Source: Planococcus citri (lineage: Eukaryota > Arthropoda > Insecta > Hemiptera > Pseudococcidae). Taken from it: a DNA stretch of 64,000 nucleotides. Position numbers and translations under genes: made by a program. The notes under the pieces were generated by a model that saw only the letters and a program-made list of their open reading frames with translations, did no database searches and was not told the DNA's origin. Position 1 is the stretch's first letter, and every line of letters starts with the position of its first letter. The stretch is from the NCBI RefSeq assembly GCF_950023065.1, contig NC_088677.1, forward strand, positions 46,082,555-46,146,554, given 5' to 3'. Of the stretch, positions 37,701-50,777 are shown in pieces.

Positions 37701-40700
37701 CTTGAAATTTCCCAAAAAAATAATTTTTGTTTTTCAAAATTATGCATATCAAAATTGACCTTTTCTTTTTTTGAGAATTACCCAGGTAGGGTGTTTCGTA
37801 CATGACCTATACCTCCTTCCATCTGGTAAATAAGCAACTCATGTTAAGCACAAGTAGGTGTGTTTGTCTAATTTTTGGAATGAAGGGACTGAATTATTAC
37901 GCTCACTCGGGTGAAAAGTTTTTTTTTCAGAATTTTTAAACGATTAAGTACATAGGTACTTATGTAGGTATTAGGTACATACAATCTTGCGTTAATGTAA
38001 TTTGTCGAAAATGAACGACAGACAAAGTGACCAATTCCGATGCGTTGGAATTCGTCATGGCCACGCGGGCCGTTCATTCAGAAACTCAGCAACATTTCCT
38101 GGCACAAAAAGTACTAAAGTACGAGTACATTAAAGTTGTTTGCCATAAAAATCGCGAAACGGAACGTGTTATACTCAAGTACATATGTAGTACCTTAGTA
38201 GTACCTACTAGAATTACACAACCAATGCCTTCGTTTACAAATTATGTGGTCAGAATCCTCACTATCCAGTAGACTGAGTTGATGAATAGACCTGTTACTT
38301 ATTTGACAAGTTTTATTTTGACTAACGAGATGCATGTCCCATTCCAGAATCAGTCGAGTAAAATATTTTTATGGAGTTCCTGAAAAGTTCGAAGTAAAAA
38401 ATCTGTCATGGAACATTGTCCTACATCAGAAAATTACCAACTCCAGCAAAATTTGAAAGATGTAAGCTAATTTGTGATTGAATTTCGCTTTTTCATTGAC
38501 GATAGACGACTAAGAAAAAAATCAGAAAACGATGATTATTATTAGTCTACCAAGAGAAGTGCGAATGTAAAACGGTTTATGCTTTTCACAGGAAAATGAA
38601 ACAATATTTGTATTTTTCAAAAATATATTATTTACAGTTTTTGAGAAAAGGTGACAGAAGAAGAGCTTCATCGTAAGTTGCAAAAAAAGCTGAATGAGAT
38701 GAAAAATGTTTTTTTTTTTGGCTTTATAATATGTATCTACCTATTTGTTGGATGCCACTGAGTTGCTGTACTAGAACCAAAAACAAATCAATGACGTAAA
38801 TCCATACATATTTTATTAAATCTAAAAATATTTTAAAATCTGCCAATTTTTCGGGAACAAACTCGAATTACCTACATGGTTTTACTGCCACTCAATTCCC
38901 ATCCTTCACAACAAAACGATGAAATTATTTTTTTACCTTTCGTAAGACTTTTTAATTTCTTAAACAACTATAGATAGGTATGTATTTCGTATTTAGCAAT
39001 ATATTTGTACGTACCTGCTTGAGTAGGTACAAGTGAATATTATTATTTTCTCATAAAATGAAGTATACTTATACCAAAGTACTCAAAGGCAGGTAACTTC
39101 AAAAAGTTGATATCATTCAACTCTTCGTGACTTATTCGGTGAATTTTTTTAAAATCTATTTATCAACGACACCTGTTGAAAAACTCTACCCTTATCATTA
39201 ATTTTCGTACAAATTTTGAAGCTTTCGCAAAAATCATTAGCTTTGCATTCGTTTTTCAGAAGTACGTAAAACGGTCAAAGTTCATAGCACTCACTTCACA
39301 CTATTATTCTTCGTGAATTTTCACGAATAACAGATGAATAAATGAAATAAAAATAAGTAGGTAGGTATGAAGATTAATCATTATTCATTTAAAATTATAA
39401 ATGGAGAAAATTCGCGATAAAAATGAATTAAAGATTAATGTTTGCGTTTGAAACGATACGATGAAGAAAAGACAGCTGAAAATTATTGTTAGAATTTTTC
39501 TTTCCTTAATTTAAGAAACGTATAAATTATTTATAGAAAAGAAACGAAACTGGGCTGATTTATTTCACTTGTTTAAAAAAAAACAGCTTTTTTTCTCGTT
39601 GAATTAAAAAGTAAGTCTGTATCATAAGCAATTTTAATTTTGTAGGAAACCAAGACATACCAACAAATTAATTTTTAATTGAACCAAAATTGTTTGGAAA
39701 TAATTTTATGTTGAAATTCAGGATGATAAGTTATTTTGAAAATTTTAAATGAAATTTTACTGTAGGTAGGTAATGTTCAATTTGAAGCATAAAAGTATTA
39801 ATTACCTTCACATTGTTAAGACATTCGTAACTGAAAATTATGTCTGCGTAACATTATTGCGGAATTGTTTGTATCGCCAACTACCGTAAGTACGTAAAAT
39901 TGCTTCAATTTTATTAACGCGACGAATAAAGTCCAAACTTTATACTGTTCTTATCAGACACTAAAACAGTTTCTCTTCATTCGAAAGTACGTGCTTTCAA
40001 AATCAAGTAGGACGATACTAGCGCTATCTACAAATATTTCAAACAAAGTTCATCGGTTCCTTTGAAAATGAAATGCATAATTATGTAAGATATGCAGCCA
40101 CTCGAGTTACGAAAGTTTGAAAAAATAAAAATAGTGATATCCGTTTATGAAAAGAGTACATATATCTGATTAAATAATAATTTATTAATTAATAGGTACC
40201 TACCTATTTAAAATTTCATTGATACGAAAGAATTGATTAGAAGTTCAATGCCTTTCAAATACTATTGAAATATCCGACTTAGATATCTACCTTACCCACT
40301 GAGTTGATGAAACGGTTCGAAATTTTTTTTCAAAAACGAATACTTTCAAGTAAGGTAAGGCTAGTTTTTGCCATCAACTTGAAAGCAAAGCGCTTCTTAT
40401 GTTCAAAATTTTATACCTTTTTTGGACTTTTTCCTTGTGCGTATTTTGGTTTTTCTAAAATGTTACTTAATTCCCAGAAGTTGACCAAAAATTAAAACGC
40501 TCACATGAGATGTGTATAGATTATTAGGCTAAAATTGAAAATTTCAATCGAATTTCTCGTTTCATCAGGTTTGCAAAGCATCTTTTTATTGCGTCAAAAA
40601 AAAAAGAGGAAACATGAAATATCTATGCCATGCCATTCATTTCGACAATCGCTCCGAAGTTATGCAATTTAATTAATGTTTGCTATTTTTCATTTGCGGC

Positions 40701-41080
40701 GACGATGTGCAATTTATTTCTCGCGACTGACTGTAAGTATAGGTATAGGTACACGTAGTAGATGACACGTTTGTTATAAAAATGACAAAATAGGTGCATA
40801 AATGTGTATGTCATACCAAAATAAGTCAAATTAGGTAATTTGCTATCAGCTAAACTATGTTATTATGCATGCATGTAAGTAATGCTTGAAAAAAAATCCC
40901 AATAAAATAGATCGCAGTGTGTAGCTTTTTGAAGCCATATCTATATTCTAACCCTGTGTATGTTCCGCTTGCATGTTCTTCAAAATATTCTCAATAATAA
41001 TTTATCAAAATTTTTCGTAGAAATGTTTGATTGTGAAAAAAAAATTGGTATGTGCCTATACTTATTACCTTCGTAAAGTA
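34713..41080. other. No gene found
   Basis: AT-rich DNA with scattered TAGG/TACC motifs and no supported frame. Overlapping opposite-strand frames at 36531-36960 are chance products of the same sequence. Confidence 0.5.
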
Positions 41081-41085
41081 TTGTG

Positions 41086-42400
41086 GATCGCGAATAAAAA
41101 AGTCGAGAAATTTTGACCAAATTCATTCGTAGACCTTCATTTTGAGTTAAAGTCACCCAAAAAAATTTTAGTGCCAGAAAAAAGAAAGTTTATTGGTCCT
41201 CAAGGAAAGAATATTTTCATGTACCTATTTGAGATTCTGCGTCAACCGAAGTCGTTGCCATCAAAATTCAAGACCACTTTTATGGTTTTACAGATCATGT
41301 ACCTAGTGTTTGAAAAAATTGATATTTTGAAAATATTTTCTTTTCAAATACATATGTAGTGGGAGAAAATTACACCAATTTCTCCTACTTTCGTGGGAGA
41401 AAAAATTATTTTTACAGAGTTCAGTCAGTTATACTGGGAGAAAATTATTCTGTCTCTTATGATGACGGATTTTTTTTTTGAAATTTCATTTTTTGAAATT
41501 TTGAGTTTTTCGTTTTTGAAATTTTATAATATGCTAAAACATCGAAAGATAATTATAGCACTCCGAAAAGTTGGGAAATACATATATATATTGAATGTAT
41601 ACTATTTTTCTCGATTTTTCGAAATAGCCATAATGACTAAAAAGTTGGTAACACTGTGTTCTAAAATATTCGTAGTCGTAGGTATATATACGCCTATCCC
41701 AAGTTTTAGGAATGATATCTTTTGATGTTTTGACATAACGAATGTGAAATATTTGAGAAGAAAATATTTTCAAAAAACGGATTTGCTTTAAAAAATAAGC
41801 GCTTTCCAAATTTTTAACCACTCATGTAGTAGAACCCTAAAATGGTCTTGAATTTTGATGGCAATAGTTTAGATCAACGCAGCAGAATCTCAAATACGAG
41901 GTATATCTTTTGGAACAGGGCTATTTTTTCCAAAACAGGTCGTGTAGACTGTAGGGGCTATAGAGCGAAAAAACTACGATTTTTTTGAAAATGCTCCCTC
42001 TTTGCGAACCCATATCTTCTCTTATAGGGACAATTCTGGAAAATTTCTGGATGATTTCCAATTCAAAATGAACATTTTTACTAAATTTGGTAAAAGTCCT
42101 CCGAATTTATTTTTGCGATCAACGCTGCGTTTAAAAAAATACATTAAGTAGGTAAAAAATTCACGTTTTTCGAATATAGGTATAAGAAATCAGATTAAAT
42201 ATAGAATTCTTGAAGATTATACGTAAAATCATACCAACTTTGATTATGTTTATGCATATCTTGAAACCCAAAACTGAACGCAAATAAGAAAACATTTTTT
42301 GAGTGGAAGGGTGGAGGATGGTAGATCCTAATGAAAGATCTTCAATTAACGTGCATTTCTCATGCATTTACGGCAAATTGGGTAGGCAACTTATTTGACA
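41086..42400. repeat. Dispersed repeat segment with long inverted repeat
   Basis: The first 130 bases match the repeat at 10812-10960 (GTGGATCGC, TTTTGACCAAATTC, TCATTTTGAGTTAAAGTCAC in order). GAGATTCTGCGTCAACCGAA at 41231, followed by GCCATCAAAATTCAAGACCA, reappears inverted at about 41841-41896. The segment closes near 42366 with TTTACGGCAAATTGGGTAGG, the end motif of the family. Limits are approximate; no coding capacity. Confidence 0.5.
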
Positions 42401-42691
42401 TAGCGTACCTAATTTTTTTGCAATGGATTCAAATCAAATCTCATTTTTTCAATGATTTGGTCATTGGTGAAATTCATGGACATTTACGTCAATGGTGAAG
42501 TGCAATAAGAAATTCGTTTACTAACAAGTAAATCGTAGAACGTGTAAAAATCTCATTTCAAACCAGCAGATTTTACTGACAGCGTTACGTAGGTATATGC
42601 ATTGGAATTTTGAAAAATATCGGTTGTGTTAGTATAGATATAAATAGGTAACAACATTCCGAAACATGTAAGTAACTTTGAAAATATCTAA

Positions 42692-42905
42692 AGGTGCGTT
42701 CATGATTGTCTGTAACTAACCGTAATAAAAGTTACGGTCTGTTATGGAAAAGTAAAATACAAGAATTCTTATGGCGTAGTTCACGTTGTCCGTAACCGTA
42801 ACTTTTTGTTTTACAGAAAAGAACAAAGAAAATTACAGAAAAGTAAAAAATTTTTTACTTTTCTGTAACAGGCCGTAAGAGTTACGGACAATCATAAACG
42901 CACCT
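42692..42905. mobile_element. PIF/Harbinger-like MITE, 214 bp
   Basis: The left end AGGTGCGTTCATGATTGTC and the right end GACAATCATAAACGCACCT are inverted complements with few mismatches, and the pairing continues inward through CCGTAACT and TTACTTTTC blocks. TAA lies on both sides (42689-42691 and 42906-42908), matching the TWA duplication of PIF/Harbinger elements. No coding capacity. Confidence 0.75.
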
Positions 42906-42998
42906 TAAAATGAATGAAAAAAAGTGAAAAATGTTTAAAAACGAGCGATTACATTAATTCTTCTGTAGTAACATTTATGTGCACCTTTATGTACTGAA

Positions 42999-43926
42999 GT
43001 AGGGAGATTGTTGTACCAGGGACCGATTTTTCGTTTTTTGGGAATGGACTCCACCCATTAACTATTTTTGAAAATGTGAACAGAGTGCATCAAAGAATGG
43101 TCTTTTACAAAAAAAACGAGATATTCACATTTGTTCAAAACTCATTCCCCGCCCCTCCAGAATTTTTTGAAAAAGTCACTTTTTTTTGGTCCATGGTACA
43201 ACGGGTCATGTACCAAGGACCAAAAAGAAATTTACCCTGGAAAATGCCTAAAAGTTGGCCGTGAAGGCATAAAGTTCACGTATGGATCATATACATTCAT
43301 TATACATACTTACTTTTTACAATAAGATCATATAAAATTTTTCAGAATTTTTTAAAATAATTCCATAAGTTTGTCATGTTTTACCAGGGACCATAGATTT
43401 TTCCTCAAATTTCAACCAATTTTAACCAATTTTGAAACGTTTTCAGATGCTACAATGTAAAAACTGTGTAAAGGGCATCCTGGCATCTGAAAAAGTATCA
43501 AAATTCGTGAAAATTAGATGAAAAAATTGCGGTCCGTGGTACACGATGAAATTTGGTCCTAGGTACAAGACCTCCTAAAATTTAGAAAAAAATTTCTACA
43601 AAATTTCACACAATATTTTTCCAAAAAGTGAATATGTGTACTTACACTTGGATGGTGTAGCTACACGTTGCACTAATTTGTTTGACAAATTTCAAATAAA
43701 CAATAAGCCAAAATCAGTTCACAAAACATGGCAAAATGTAATTTTTCGTTTTCAGACGTGATAATCGTGTGCAAAATTTTCAAATGAAAACTTCATAGCC
43801 TATGGTTCATTTTGTGGCATACCCTAGTGATGCTTTAGAACGTTGTAGAGTCCGAATTCCGCTAGAGGCCTTAGTGAGGGAAAGGTCCCTGGTACAACAG
43901 GTCCGGGGTACAACAATCTCCCCTAC
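42999..43926. mobile_element. 928-bp DNA transposon with TGAA duplication
   Basis: The left end GTAGGGAGATTGTTGTACC and the right end GGTACAACAATCTCCCCTAC are inverted complements with one extra base. TGAA flanks both ends (42995-42998 and 43927-43930). The motif TGTACCAGGGACC or its complement recurs at least five times inside. Open frames at 43076-43325 show no transposase motif. The superfamily is not determined. Confidence 0.8.
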
Positions 43927-43930
43927 TGAA

Positions 43931-46900
43931 CAATTGAATTCACATCAACACTAGGTACATAAAATCATCTCTTTGCTCCATTCGACACCACTGACTCCAT
44001 TCTTTTTTTTTTATTTTTTTATTTTTATTATTATTATAGGTAGATATTAATAACAAAATATATTCTGCCAAGTTATATTTTCATCGCAACTTTTCCAATT
44101 ACGAGAACAGGTGAAAAAATGCTCGCTAAACTTTTCTAATTCTAATATTAACACTTGGCAAACTATTTTACACGTAGTGCCTCCTTTGAAACAGACATGG
44201 ATGAAGAACGACGAATCGCTCAAAATACTTACCTCTTTGTACATATGAAGCGGCATGATTTTTTTGTTCCAAAAACTACAGTAATACCTAAGCATAATTT
44301 TAATTAATACATATCAAACACTGAAAAAAAAAATCAATTTGTAATAAGACATTTTTACCAACAGATTTATATTTAACTAAAAAGGGATGAACAACTAAAA
44401 TGAAATAACTCGGTCTCTAGGATATTTTTTTGCAAAAAAAAAAAGAAAGAATAAGTGAGAGAAACAAATAATCTAAAGAATAGAAAACGTGTGAAAATAA
44501 AACGTATTTTCGAGCTAGAAAATGGCATAGTTCATCGAACGTGTTATCTGTTTAAATTCACGCCGCTTTTGTGAGGTGGGGGAAAACACGTGCCGTAGAT
44601 AAATTGAATACATACATTCGAAGTAAATATTTTTTTTTACATCGGTGGAGTTGCGTTTTCATAAGAACACGTACAAATTGCTTTACGTATTTTGATTACA
44701 AAAAATCAACTCAACGGGTAGAAGTTTTTCATCGATGGAATTTCACATAGGGTTGTTTTAGGGTAGGTACTAGGTAGTGGTACCTAACTTGAAACGGCGA
44801 AAAAAAAAAGATTTATGAGAAACGTTAATATTCGCAAGTCATTGATTAATTTCTATCATTAGCTATAAGCAATAAAAAATTTGTCAAAATGGTGTAAACT
44901 AGAAATATGTATTTCGTGATTGCGAATATATTTTACCTATTTTTGATTTGTTTCGACGTAGGTTAGGTACCTACCTAATTTGTATATGTGTTTTTACCCT
45001 TGCAAACGTTATCATTAATCAGTGTTAAATGAGTGATGTGATAAGCTACATACATATACGTAGTATAATACCTAAACCTAACACGTTGTTATACACATGT
45101 ACAACAATGTAGGTACCTCTCTACCAACTTCCCATCCCAAAATACGAGTATCATGCTTAGGTAGGTAGGTAGGTAGGTAGGTAGGTAGGTAGGTATAGTA
45201 CGGTACTTTTTTTTGTTCATTTCACGAGCGAGCGTTAATCTGATTAAAAAATCACAAAATCTTATACCCAACCTTTGCTTCATTCGTGTTCCTGTTCACG
45301 AAATTTATTCACATTGCGATTTATAGTGAGGCGTTCTTCCATCGTAATTTCGTTTTCATCCCCAAAACAAACGTATTAGTATAATAACGTCGAACACCCG
45401 GCCGAATTAAAGACAATCCCTTGAGAAGTATACAAACATAATTTCTTCATTCGTATACTTTATGACGATATGAAAACTTTCTTTGTACAGTGATCAATAA
45501 ATAACGCTTCAGGTATTTCATCATCTAGGGAATTAACTTTCGAAATTTTAAATCTTCGTTTATTTCACCGATACCTATATAGGTACGTGAGTTATTTATA
45601 TGCATTATGGATGAGCGAGTCGATGGATAATTAGGTGGTTATACATTTATCTTTTTTAATAAATCGCGCAACTTTCATCGGGGTGTTGGTGTAGAGGTGT
45701 GTACGTATTTTTCAAATCGCCAAGGATTTGCAGGCTAAGTTGATAATTCATTTGTACACGAGCAACAAAGTAGGCAAACCTACTCGTTTGAGCCGAGTAT
45801 TATTTCCGGTATTTATTGAAAATACAATTCCTTCGGGCAGCTTTCATGTGAGTACCTAGACCAACATGTTTGACTGCTGTAGATGAGGTCCCCTCCCTTC
45901 CTTCTCATTCAATGCCTAGGTTAACTACTTAACATGTTTAGTAAAATTCTTGCGCATTTTATATTCGTACAACACTGTAGATAGACAATTTATCAATTCG
46001 AAACAGGTAAGCTAGGCAAGTAGCTAGGTACCTACTCGGATTGATATGACAAAGATTTCAGAATACGCAAATTGCTTTCTAAACACTGTATCATACGATG
46101 TAGAATACATTTGCACGCAACATGAGGGGTTGTTTCAGACTATCAGCATAAATACCTCAAGAAAAGGGACGATTGTGTACTGTAGGTAAGGTATATAGTG
46201 GTCTTCTTTGTTTATACACAAAACTCGACTACAATATCAACTTTCTTAATCTATTTTCTCCTTAACATGATATTAGCATAGGAATCTTTGAATCGATATG
46301 TTGCCCTTCACCTAATTCATTGTCGAAGTGAATACTAATTTTAAAAACTCTTTTTCGAGTACCTATAGGTAGTTTTTAAACAAAAAGTCCCATACGCTGT
46401 CAATTAACAGAAATATCGAAGCTAGAAAGTTATTAGTTGTTGGAAAACGATTCGATTATGTCACCCAAAATTATATTTATATCGTACCTATTAGGTATAC
46501 CTAAATTACGAAAGTATATACTATTTTGTACTTAAGAATTATTATACGATAGTACGTAGGTAGCTAGGTACCTAAATAATTTTCAAGTAAAAATCATTAG
46601 AAATCACTCCAACTTTTAGGATGTAGGTACTTATGAAAAATTACATTGCCAAGTTTCAAAGAAATTAACCAAGTAGGTACCTATACCTGTACTTGCAGAT
46701 AAAAAGAACTTTTTCCTTGTCGCAATCATCAACTTTTCGTACAACGACGCAAAAAAAAAAGCAAGAATATACGACGACGTGAAAAAAAATACGACGATAC
46801 CGTTCCAGTTACTCAACATTAATTAGATTAGATTTTCATTCACCTTTCGAGTAACTTATCCCGAGGCTGAATCGTGAAAAACGTCAACGATAAAACAGAA

Positions 46901-47975
46901 AATTTCCAAAATTAAATAAAATGTCGCTCGTTTACACCTCTTAAAATTACACCATCTCTAATGAGAATTAATGAAACCTAATAATGTTACCCACCCACCT
47001 AAAAGTTGAAAAAAAAGACCATTATAGCTCATCAAATGAAAACGAAAAAATCTTGTTTATCAGGTAAGTGGTGATTTTCTACGGCTTTGTTTCACTTAAG
47101 CAAATCTCGAATGCCTCTTTTTTCTTCATTCTCTGACAATAGGTATCAGGAAGAAAAAAAGCATATAATACTCGTAGGGATGGAATTTTTTTGATAAGTG
47201 CATGTGTAGGTAAGTACATATATATACCTACATTATGTATACTTCATTACTTCACCTATCACCTTTCCAAAAAAAAAAAATCGAATTAAATTGTCTTTTC
47301 AAGAATTTTAATAAAACAACACAAAGTATTTTTTTCTTCATAGAAACCGTTTCAGTTACTAACATGCATTTATACTTAGGTAGCGTACAGGGGTCCACAT
47401 TTTAAATCACTGGTACATAGTGCATACCCTACGTATGTACCTACCTACCTACTTCGCCGAAGGCCTCGAAAAGCAATAGACCGACTTACATCATTTACAT
47501 ATAGTGCAACCTTTATATAACTTTAAACAATTTTAAAGCTCACTCGAATAAGTACACACTTTCAATTACTCGATGCCTACCTATTTACACAGAATCAGCA
47601 TACCAAACGCGAAGATGATATAATGTAGGTATATACATAAATTCAAATTAATGCTTATATCGTCAATGAAGACTAATCACAGACCCACCAGTTAAGCATC
47701 TGCACACCTGAATGCGTTCTCAAATTTGCATTTAATTAAAACCATTCAACATAGGTACGAGTAATTTTATCAAGTATTTTTCATCGTTTAAATGGCTTTT
47801 CATTATAATTTCTAAAACATCACTATAAGAATATTGGAAAACAAGAATGCAAAAAATTCCCCGAAGGAGAATTTTTCAGAAAATTAACTCTTATTAGAAT
47901 ATCTATCACTTTTTCCTCGCTTTCTATACCCGAATTTAGAAGGTTTGCTTGCAATAATAGAGTGGAGATGCAAAC
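43931..47975. other. No gene found; long TAGG microsatellite
   Basis: AT-rich DNA. The longest TAGG run in the window, about nine units, lies at 45159-45194. No supported frame. Confidence 0.55.
45159..45194. repeat. TAGG microsatellite, about nine units
   Basis: Pure tetranucleotide run, the longest instance of the TAGG/CCTA motif that is scattered through the desert in both orientations, often as TAGGTACCTA palindromes. Confidence 0.9.
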
Positions 47976-47984
47976 TTCTCAAAT

Positions 47985-48512
47985 CGTCACCCTAATACGT
48001 AAAATATCTAACTCCATTTTTGTAAATTGTTCAGGAAATGCGAAAAACAGCATTATCAACTATTGATGGGTGTTACATAGTTAAGGTTATTTATTATAGT
48101 AAAAAAAAAATTCTGGTAAAAAATTTTTTCACTTAACACCTTTTAAGCCACTTTGAGTGGAGTTAGATAGTTTTCTCGAATTCAAACGTGGATGGTACAC
48201 CAATGAATTCACCTGAAGTAATTTTCAACATCGGAAGTTCCATACGAAGTGTTCACCTTTCAAATGGTGTTCATAACGCATTTTCATGTAATGTAAAAAT
48301 GAAACAGTTTCACGTAGCTAAATAAACAGTGTGTTATCCTTTAGTGGAGTTAGATAATTTTCCTGACTTCGAACGCGAATTGTACACCAATGAATTCGCC
48401 TAAAGTAGTTTTTAAGGTCGGAAGTTCCATATGAAGTGTTCACCATTCAGATGGTGTTCATAACTCATTTTTGAGAAAAAATGGAGTTAGATACTTTACG
48501 TATTAGGGTGAC
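47985..48512. mobile_element. About 530-bp inverted-end element with internal duplication
   Basis: CGTCACCCTAATACGTAAAA near 47985 is repeated inverted at 48496-48512 (TACGTATTAGGGTGACG); the match extends inward through TATCTAACTCCAT, about 35 bases. Inside, a block of about 187 bases beginning AGTGGAGTTAGATA (48157 and 48343) is duplicated in tandem with substitutions. The target duplication is unclear. Confidence 0.7.
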
Positions 48513-48673
48513 GAAATGCAATTTTAAACGAATTGAGTCTCGATTCTACATTATAATGACAGCATTAAAATGATCACTTTCAAAAGTATATTTTCAAGCA
48601 ATTGGTGATACAAGGTATTGCTTGTTCTAATAGTATTATTGGTATTGGTACGAAATTTTTACACAGAAAAAAG

Positions 48674-49113
48674 CAGAGGCGGATTTAGGGTTTTGCCGCC
48701 CCTGGGCAGTAAATTGAGTAAATTTGTGCCGCCCCTCCCCACCCAAAAATGAAAAATATTTTTGAAGCAAATTTTTTGGTTTTATAAAAAATGAAAATTG
48801 AAAAAAAATTAAAACAAGAACATCTGGTTTAAATTTTTCAAAAATAACGTTTACCTATTATTTTGGTTTCATTTTTTTTTTTTTTTTTTTTTTTTTCAAG
48901 TAACATTGAACACTTGGCTTTGTTTGAAATAGTTAAGCAATTTAAGACGTAGGTACTTTTTATCCAGCTGACAACCATAATTTTTTTTTATCAATCGCCA
49001 TAATATTTACATCTCAAATTTAAAAAGTAGCGAAAAAATTGGAAATTTGCCGCCCCTAAAATTTTGCCGCCCTGGGCTACCGCCCACTCTGCCCATGCCT
49101 AAATCCAGCGCTG
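48674..49113. mobile_element. hAT-like non-autonomous transposon, 440 bp
   Basis: The left end CAGAGGCGGATTTAGGG and the right end CCTAAATCCAGCGCTG are imperfect inverted complements of about 16 bases. The same eight bases, GAAAAAAG, lie outside each end (48666-48673 and 49114-49121). CAG-starting short ends with an 8-bp duplication are the mark of hAT elements. The interior repeats GCCGCCC strings near both ends and has a T-run of about 28 near 48870-48896. No transposase frame. Confidence 0.85.
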
Positions 49114-49121
49114 GAAAAAAG

Positions 49122-50777
49122 TACTTGAAAAATATAATAGGTAGGTGTGTACATATCTTCGTTTATTTCTACGAATACTTATTAAACAATAAATAGGTAC
49201 CTTAGTAAAAAAAATAATGTACTACCTGCATATATATATATATCTAGGTAGGTTAGTAGGTACTTCATTTTACAATGAAAAAAATATGAACTGAAAAAAT
49301 GAGATCATATTATACTTAAGTACGAGTATTTATCATTCAACAAAAGTAAAGTTGTCTGCAGGTAAGTAGGTACAGGTAGGTACATTTGTACCTCTACCTA
49401 GGTACGTATATACACAGAAAAATAGCTATTAGGTACCTATGCGAAAACTCCGGAAATTTCTATTCACGCTGTTTTCAATGGAAGTGATTATTAAGCTATG
49501 TACCAAACCCAAACTGATACAAAAAGGCTATGAATGCTGTTAACGTTTAAATTGAAATTTCCTGTTGCGTCATATTTCATAGGTACTTGGTATTTTCACT
49601 TGATGCACCGATAAGTTCATCATTTTTGAGTTATCAGTCATCATTTCAGCTAACATAATAAAATCTGATCTAAATAAATTAAAAAATTACTTCGTATGAA
49701 CGAAGCGGTATGCAGTTTTAGTCCAAAGGAGTTAACAATTTTATTATTTTTGTGGAAAGCATTCATCCTTTGAAAACAATCTATTTCAGCTTGACGTGTA
49801 CCTATATTTTAAATGGAATTTAATCATCCCTTTTCCTCACATGCACCTACCTACGTACCTATTTATTTTTTAGTAATTTTTTCACATAGGTAATAGGGAT
49901 TTCATTTTTGCGTATTTACCTATTTTTTTTTTTGTGCGCTAATTGCTAAATTGGGCAAAATTATAATTCCAATCATTTTTAGTTCCTATTGTACAATACT
50001 CTCATCGATTCATTACGCTCATAATCATCTCTTCCACTCATAAAGTTATTAACCTCCCTACATGTTGGATGATTTTTAATTCCGAAACTTTACTAGGTAC
50101 TGTTGAGTGACAGGAATTAATCAATTAGAATTAGTTTCGAAATAAATGATAATTGAAAATTGTAGTGCAAAATGTCACTCTATCGCACTATGAAAAACGC
50201 TCGAAAATTCAATATTTGAAAGGTTTGAACGTTCTAGTTTCATTGTGATCGAGTATAGATCGTTTCAATATCACACAGTTGTTGCACACGTTTACGAAAA
50301 AAAATTAAGTCAACGATTCGACAATAAATAACTTACGAATCTTGTAATTGAATCACGTACGAAAGACGAAAAAAAGAAATCACGACACATTAAATAAAAA
50401 ACGAGTTTATGCAGACTTTAGCTAGGTATTAAATCATTTCAAACGAATCTTTTAGAATAAAAAATACATCAGAAAATTGAACCTATACGAGCGCACGTTC
50501 GCTATGTATGCGGAGAGTGCAGCTGAGATCCGATTAAATAAAAAAATAGACATATATTATTGGCGGTATTTTTAAAGGCAGGAAAATTACAAATAGAACA
50601 AGTATATTGTTTTTATATTTTAAATAACTTCAGAATAGAACAATCAGTAATAGAATCAGAAGAAGTACAGAAGGGAGCGGGGTTAAATTGATAGGTACAA
50701 AAATATTAATTAATTATTTTCAACAAACAAAAAAAATCAATAACGATCACTTATTAAATAACTATGTAAACGCGACA
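49122..50777. other. Desert edge; includes UFSP2 downstream region
   Basis: AT-rich with TAGGTACC motifs to about 49450. From about 50200 these motifs become rare and gene-dense sequence begins. I could not identify a convincing poly(A) signal for UFSP2. Confidence 0.45.

Noticed and set aside
45159..45194. Telomeric repeat
   Set aside because: The unit is the tetranucleotide TAGG, not the insect telomere pentamer TTAGG, and it is a short internal run.
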